This document shows, in pieces, positions 12,361 through 15,775 of a stretch of DNA of 15,775 nucleotides; positions within the stretch are counted from its first letter, which is position 1; the number at the start of each line of letters is the position of its first letter. Origin of the DNA: JADJWR01 sp964509545 (GTDB lineage Bacteria; Pseudomonadota; Gammaproteobacteria; Burkholderiales; Burkholderiaceae_F). The translations under genes and the position numbers were made by a program. Under the pieces are notes generated by a model. It saw nothing but the letters and a program-made list of their open reading frames with translations. It did no database searches and was not told where the DNA came from. The DNA lies in contig CAZDXQ010000066.1 of the NCBI GenBank assembly GCA_964509545.1, positions 1 to 15,775 on the forward strand, in the 5' to 3' direction.

Positions 12361-14118
12361 TCACTTCTCCAGGACGTAGCGGCCCGGCGCGTCGCCGAGC
12401 GGGTGCTCGCGCGGCAGGCCCATGCGCGGCGGTTTGACGGCCTCGCCCGAGTGCGCGCGCAGCCACCCGTGCCAGGCGGGCCACCATGAGCCCTCGTTGT
12501 CCGGCGCATCGGCCAGCCAGCGGTCCGGATCCCGCCGCGACTCGCCCGCCGCGCTCCTCATGAGTTGGTAGTGGCGATGCGGATGGCCGGGCGGACTGAC
12601 GATGCCGGCGTTGTGGCCGCCGCTGGTCAGCGCGAAGGTGATCTCGGCGGCAGTCAGGTAATGCAGCTTGTAGACCGAGCGCCAGGGCGCGACGTGGTCG
12701 GTCACGGTGCCGACCAGGAAGACCGGCAGCTTGACGTCGGCCAGCGAGATCGGACGGCCGCCGACCCGATAACGGTTCTTGGCCAGGTCGTCGTGCAGGA
12801 AGAGCTGGCGCAGATACTCCGAGTGCATGCGCGCCGGCAGGCGCGTCGCGTCGGCGTTCCAGGCCATCAGGTCGTTCACCCGTTCCGACTCGCCGAGCAG
12901 GCAGCGGCTGACGAACCGCGACCACAGCAGATCGTTCGAACGCAGCATCTGGAACGCGCCGCCCATCTGCTGCGCCGTCAGATAGCCGGTCTGCGCCATC
13001 TGCGCTTCGAGCAGGCTCACCTGCGCCTCGTCGATGAACAGCGCCAGTTCGCCGGGCTCGCTGAACTCCGTCTGCGCGGCGAGCAACGTCAGCGAGGCGA
13101 GCGCGTCGAGTTTGTCTCGCGCCATCGCCGCGGCGCCGATCGCCAGCAGCGAGCCACCCAGGCAGTAGCCGAGCGCGTGGACCTTGCGGTCCGGAACGAT
13201 CGTGCGGATGGCTTCGAGCGCGGCGTGCAGCCCGAGGCGCAGGTAGTCGTCCATGCCGAGGTCGCGCTCGTCGGCCGTCGGGTTCTTCCACGAGATGCAG
13301 AAGACCGTGTGCCCCTGGTCGACCAGGTACTTCACCAGCGAGTTGGCGGGCGACAGGTCGAGGATGTAGTACTTCATGATCCACGCCGGCACGAGCAGCA
13401 CCGGCTCGGGCGCCACCTGGGCAGTCGACGGCGCGTACTGGATCAGCTCGATCAGGCGGTTGCGCAACACCACCTTGCCCGGCGTGACGGCGACGTTGCG
13501 GCCGACGACGAACTGCTCTGCGCCGGGCGGCGGCATGCGCGCCACCATGCGCTGCAGGTCGGTGGTCACGTTCTGCGCGCCGCGGACGAGATTCAGTCCG
13601 CCTTCCTCGATCGTCTTTTGCAGCGCCACCGGATTGGTCAACAGGTTGTTGCCGGGCGACGTCATGTCGAGCCACTGGCGGGCGGCAAAGGCCAGCAGTT
13701 CCTCGTGATGGCGTTCGACCCCGGCCACGCCGCGCGTGGCCGTGTCCCACCATTGTTCGGTCAGCAGGAAAGCCTGATGGAGCACGTTGAACGGCCAGCG
13801 CAGCCAGGCATCGTCGACGAAGCGGCGGTCGCGCGCCGGCGGCTCGATGAAACGGCGCGCCTCGCCGGTGCCGGCGAGGAAACATTCGACGTCATAGCGC
13901 GCCACTTGCCCCGCATAGTCAAGAAAGAGCAGGGCGAGCTCCATCTGCTTGCCCGGGGACACCGCGAGGTTCATCGCCCAGTCGCCTGCGGCGAGCAGTC
14001 CTGAAGCCACCGACAGGCTGCCGGTCGCGCGCGCCAGTGCGGCGCGCACCTTGCGATCGATTTCGTTGCCCCTGGCAGCAACCGGTACAGCCGCTACGGC
14101 TGGGTTGGAGAGGTTCAT
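12361..14118 (-). CDS. phaC: Poly(3-hydroxyalkanoate) synthase-like protein (class I type)
   Basis: Polymerises (R)-3-hydroxyacyl-CoA into polyhydroxyalkanoate, releasing CoA, at the granule surface. It has 585 residues, the class I PhaC length. The N-terminal domain holds the region DMTSPGNNLLTNPVALQKTI (151-170) and GGLNLVRGAQN. The catalytic alpha/beta-hydrolase core has VLLVPAWIMKYYILDL (240-255), VFCISWKNP (272-280), the lipase-like box GYCLGG with Cys319, VTDHVAPW with Asp474 and SGGHNAGI with His502, giving the complete Cys-Asp-His triad. The C-terminal tail includes GSWWPAWHGWL (543-553), as in PhaC, and ends PLGDAPGRYVLEK. It is the first gene of the eight-gene operon, with the start at 14118 preceded by GGACGG. 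No phasin, PhaA or PhaB gene is adjacent, so it may be a secondary synthase; a depolymerase or transferase role cannot be excluded. Confidence 0.92.
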   Translation of the reverse strand: MNLSNPAVAAVPVAARGNEIDRKVRAALARATGSLSVASGLLAAGDWAMNLAVSPGKQMELALLFLDYAGQVARYDVECFLAGTGEARRFIEPPARDRRFVDDAWLRWPFNVLHQAFLLTEQWWDTATRGVAGVERHHEELLAFAARQWLDMTSPGNNLLTNPVALQKTIEEGGLNLVRGAQNVTTDLQRMVARMPPPGAEQFVVGRNVAVTPGKVVLRNRLIELIQYAPSTAQVAPEPVLLVPAWIMKYYILDLSPANSLVKYLVDQGHTVFCISWKNPTADERDLGMDDYLRLGLHAALEAIRTIVPDRKVHALGYCLGGSLLAIGAAAMARDKLDALASLTLLAAQTEFSEPGELALFIDEAQVSLLEAQMAQTGYLTAQQMGGAFQMLRSNDLLWSRFVSRCLLGESERVNDLMAWNADATRLPARMHSEYLRQLFLHDDLAKNRYRVGGRPISLADVKLPVFLVGTVTDHVAPWRSVYKLHYLTAAEITFALTSGGHNAGIVSPPGHPHRHYQLMRSAAGESRRDPDRWLADAPDNEGSWWPAWHGWLRAHSGEAVKPPRMGLPREHPLGDAPGRYVLEK

Positions 14119-14497
14119 CGCTTACCGTCCGCTTCGTCCAGCGAGCGCCCGTCGCAGGGCGCACCGCATCGCAGGAATGTCATGCAATGGACGTTAGTCG
14201 GCGCGGACGTGGAAGTGGTCAACGAACCGTCGGCGTTTGGTCGCCATAGTTTGCATAGCCGAGAACTGGCGTTCGCCGGCAGTCAGATGCATGCCGCAGG
14301 CGCGAAGGCGACGCGCGGCCGCCGGCCGCGCGGCCGTGACGCGATCGCGACGTTTCGCTGACGACTTCGGTGCGTGCTCGCATTAGCCTGCTTGCGCGGC
14401 AGAAGGCGATTGCAAGGGCGCGCATGGCTGCCTGGCCGCTGAAAGAGACCCGGCGCGCGCATCGATGGACGCGCCACGTCGAAGCTGAGCCTGCAAG
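14119..14497. promoter_or_regulatory. Divergent intergenic region: promoters of the phaC operon and the transporter gene
   Basis: This 379-base gap between diverging genes has no convincing reading frame. The part nearer phaC (about 14170-14260) is less GC-rich and carries TGCA-containing words (ATGCAA at 14182-14187, TTGCAT at 14252-14257, ATGCAT near 14287), plus a direct repeat of CATAG within 14245-14258. The centre holds a strong GC hairpin. No -35/-10 pair, sigma-54 or FNR-type site could be assigned with confidence on either strand. Confidence 0.55.
14312..14332. repeat. Perfect all-GC hairpin in the divergent promoter region
   Basis: CGCGCGGCC and GGCCGCGCG form a perfect nine-base-pair stem around a three-base loop (GCC). 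It is followed at 14340-14349 by a separate 10-base palindrome, CGCGATCGCG. There is no T-tract on either side, and no gene is transcribed into it. A role in DNA or leader-RNA structure is inference. Confidence 0.6.
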
Positions 14498-15685
14498 ATG
14501 GACCGACCCGAGATCGACCGATACCGACCCACTCCGGCCGATGCCCGCGCGCCGTTGGCGTTGGAATTCAGGCTCGGCCCCGGCTCGATCGCTCGCGTGC
14601 TGATTGCCGCCCTGGCGGCCTGGACCGTGCACGGTTTCGTCGAAGCCGTGCTGGCCGCATGCGTCACGGCAACGGCAAGCTGGCCGCTGTACACACGTTT
14701 CGCGAACCGCATGCCCGAGCGCATGCGGCGAAGCGGCACGCCGCTCGCCTTCACCAGCCTGATGATCGTGTTCGTGCTGGCCCCGATCGTGTTTGCCTTC
14801 GGCGCCCTGCTCGGCGAAGCGCACGCGCTGCTTCAGGAGATCGCCGCGGCCGATCAGCGCGGCATCGCCCTGCCGCGGTGGCTGGAGAGCGTGCCACTGA
14901 TCGGGCCCTGGGTGGTCGCGCGCTGGCAGAGCGAACTGGCCCACCCGGGCTCATTGATGCTGTGGGCACAGCGGAGCGACCCGGCGCTGCTGCTGGGCTG
15001 GGCGCAATCACTCGGTCAGTTCACAGCCCGCCATGCGATCACTGTCGTCTTCACGATTCTGCTTCTGTTCTTTCTTTATCAGCATGGCGAAGCGCTGGCG
15101 CAGGGCTGCAGGCGCGTGCTGCGCCAGCGACTCGGCGCCGGGGTCGAACACTACGTCGGCCGAGGCACACGGGCGGTCCGCGCCTCGGTCAACAGCCTGC
15201 TGCTGGTCGGGCTGTTCGACGGACTGGCAGCCGCGGCCGCGTTCGCCCTGGCCGGCGTGCCGCGGCCGGTGGTCTGGGCGGCCATCACCGGCTCGCTTGC
15301 GCTCGTTCCCTTCCTCGGCTACGTGGCCGTCTTCGCGCTGGCGCTGTACCTGGTTGCCCAAGGCGCGGCCGCCACGGCGCTCATGGCGCTCGCGCTCGGC
15401 TGCGCCACTTTGCTTGCCGGCGACAAGGTGGTGCGGCCGGCTCTTGCGCGGGGCGGGGTCGGTCTGCCTTTCGTCTGGGTGCTGATGGGCTGCCTCGGCG
15501 GCTTCGAAGTGCTTGGCTTGGTCGGGGTGGTGATCGGTCCGGTCGTGCTCACGCTGGCCAGGGAGTTGTGGGAGCAGCGGGTTCTCGATGCCGCGGTGAA
15601 CGGCGGGACGGACGGAGCCTCGCTTGCCGAACAGCGGCATGGTGACCCTGCGCACGCGGCTGAAGCGGAGCTTTCGAACCGCTAG
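14498..15685 (+). CDS. AI-2E family (PF01594-type) membrane transporter/permease
   Basis: Polytopic inner-membrane protein of 395 residues in the family named for autoinducer-2 export (TqsA/YdiK relatives); members also include Na+/H+ antiporters and many of unknown substrate. Hydrophobic segments are at about 31-60, 83-106, 178-195, 231-252, 258-286, 290-306 and 323-355, with a soluble stretch between about 107 and 177 as in the family. Diagnostic blocks are SLALVPFLGYVAVF (266-279), GDKVVRPALARGGVGLPFVW (308-327) and GGFEVLGLVGVVIGPVVLTLARELWE (334-359). The ATG at 14498 has only a weak GAG-containing ribosome site. The C-terminal ~30 residues are hydrophilic. It is the only complete plus-strand gene, diverging from the phaC operon, so a shared regulatory region is possible but a functional link is not shown. 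Confidence 0.9.
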   Translation: MDRPEIDRYRPTPADARAPLALEFRLGPGSIARVLIAALAAWTVHGFVEAVLAACVTATASWPLYTRFANRMPERMRRSGTPLAFTSLMIVFVLAPIVFAFGALLGEAHALLQEIAAADQRGIALPRWLESVPLIGPWVVARWQSELAHPGSLMLWAQRSDPALLLGWAQSLGQFTARHAITVVFTILLLFFLYQHGEALAQGCRRVLRQRLGAGVEHYVGRGTRAVRASVNSLLLVGLFDGLAAAAAFALAGVPRPVVWAAITGSLALVPFLGYVAVFALALYLVAQGAAATALMALALGCATLLAGDKVVRPALARGGVGLPFVWVLMGCLGGFEVLGLVGVVIGPVVLTLARELWEQRVLDAAVNGGTDGASLAEQRHGDPAHAAEAELSNR

Positions 15686-15725
15686 GCGCGGACATCGACG
15701 ATCCAGACAAGGAGCAGCAACAGTA

Positions 15726-15775
15726 GTGTCCCAACGTTTTTCAGAGGAGGACGAGTTGTTGGTCGTCATCCTGCA
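15726..15775 (+). CDS. Possible start of a further gene, cut by the right edge
   Basis: A GTG at 15726 opens a frame reading VSQRFSEEDELLVVIL (first residue Met if used), which looks like a soluble protein's N-terminus with an acidic turn and a hydrophobic strand. AAGGAG at 15709-15714 lies 11 bases upstream, rather far. An alternative is a TTG at 15756 with AGGAGG five bases upstream in the same frame. Only 16 codons are visible, so chance cannot be excluded and no function is proposed. Confidence 0.25.
   Translation, partial: MSQRFSEEDELLVVIL

Noticed and set aside
14341..14348. GCGATCGC octamer, the cyanobacterial HIP1 word
   Set aside because: A single copy in a GC-rich non-cyanobacterial context is expected by chance.
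14388..14402. CTGC-N7-GCAG in the divergent region, considered as a PhaR-type operator
   Set aside because: Spacing differs from the short-spacer CTGC/GCAG sites I recall for PhaR, and a four-base inverted repeat is expected by chance.
14219..14944. 241-codon minus-strand frame near the transporter start
   Set aside because: Antisense to the AI-2E transporter N-terminus, with no recognisable motif or ribosome site.

Overview
The window comes from a GC-rich Gram-negative proteobacterium. It encodes outer-membrane lipoproteins, a tripartite RND efflux system and an LpxR-type lipid A deacylase. The gene content (class I-like PHA synthase, DUF3141 protein, MaoC-Pta fusion, acetate kinase, FabI paralogue) fits a metabolically versatile beta-proteobacterium, perhaps Rhodocyclales or Burkholderiales, but an alpha-proteobacterium cannot be excluded from sequence reading alone. 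Eleven complete genes and one gene cut by the left edge are supported, and one possible gene start sits at the right edge. All but the last complete gene lie on the minus strand. No tRNA, rRNA, CRISPR array, transposase or phage gene was seen.

Left block, read right to left (3532 to 1): an envelope efflux operon of a NodT-type outer-membrane lipoprotein, a lipoprotein membrane-fusion protein and an RND pump truncated by the window edge. The three genes are chained by ATGA stop/start overlaps. A 494-base non-coding stretch (3533-4026) with a perfect 12-base palindrome and a REP-like repeat remnant separates it from the lipid A 3'-O-deacylase-like gene (5043-4027).

Main block, also right to left (14118 to 5227): a compact run of eight genes: PHA synthase-like protein, enoyl-ACP reductase paralogue, MaoC hydratase/phosphotransacylase fusion, acetate/propionate-type kinase, GNAT acetyltransferase, a 64-residue protein, a DUF3141 alpha/beta-hydrolase with a PHA-synthase-like Cys nucleophile, and a small helical protein of about 107 residues. 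Spacing is tight (9 bp, 7 bp, 4-bp overlap, 27 bp, 75 bp, 37 bp, 4-bp overlap). The chemistry is coherent. The hydratase interconverts (R)-3-hydroxyacyl-CoA and enoyl-CoA, a reductase could act on the enoyl group, the transacylase makes an acyl phosphate and the kinase makes ATP plus a short fatty acid. The PHA synthase-like enzymes sit at the polymer end. My inference is a module linking polyhydroxyalkanoate or 3-hydroxyacyl pools to redox balance and substrate-level phosphorylation under energy stress. The 75-base gap before the 64-residue gene holds a hairpin and an 11-base-period repeat, so the last three genes may have their own control.

Right end: a 379-base divergent intergenic region (14119-14497) with a strong all-GC hairpin, then a plus-strand AI-2E-family membrane transporter (14498-15685), and a possible start of another plus-strand gene at the edge.
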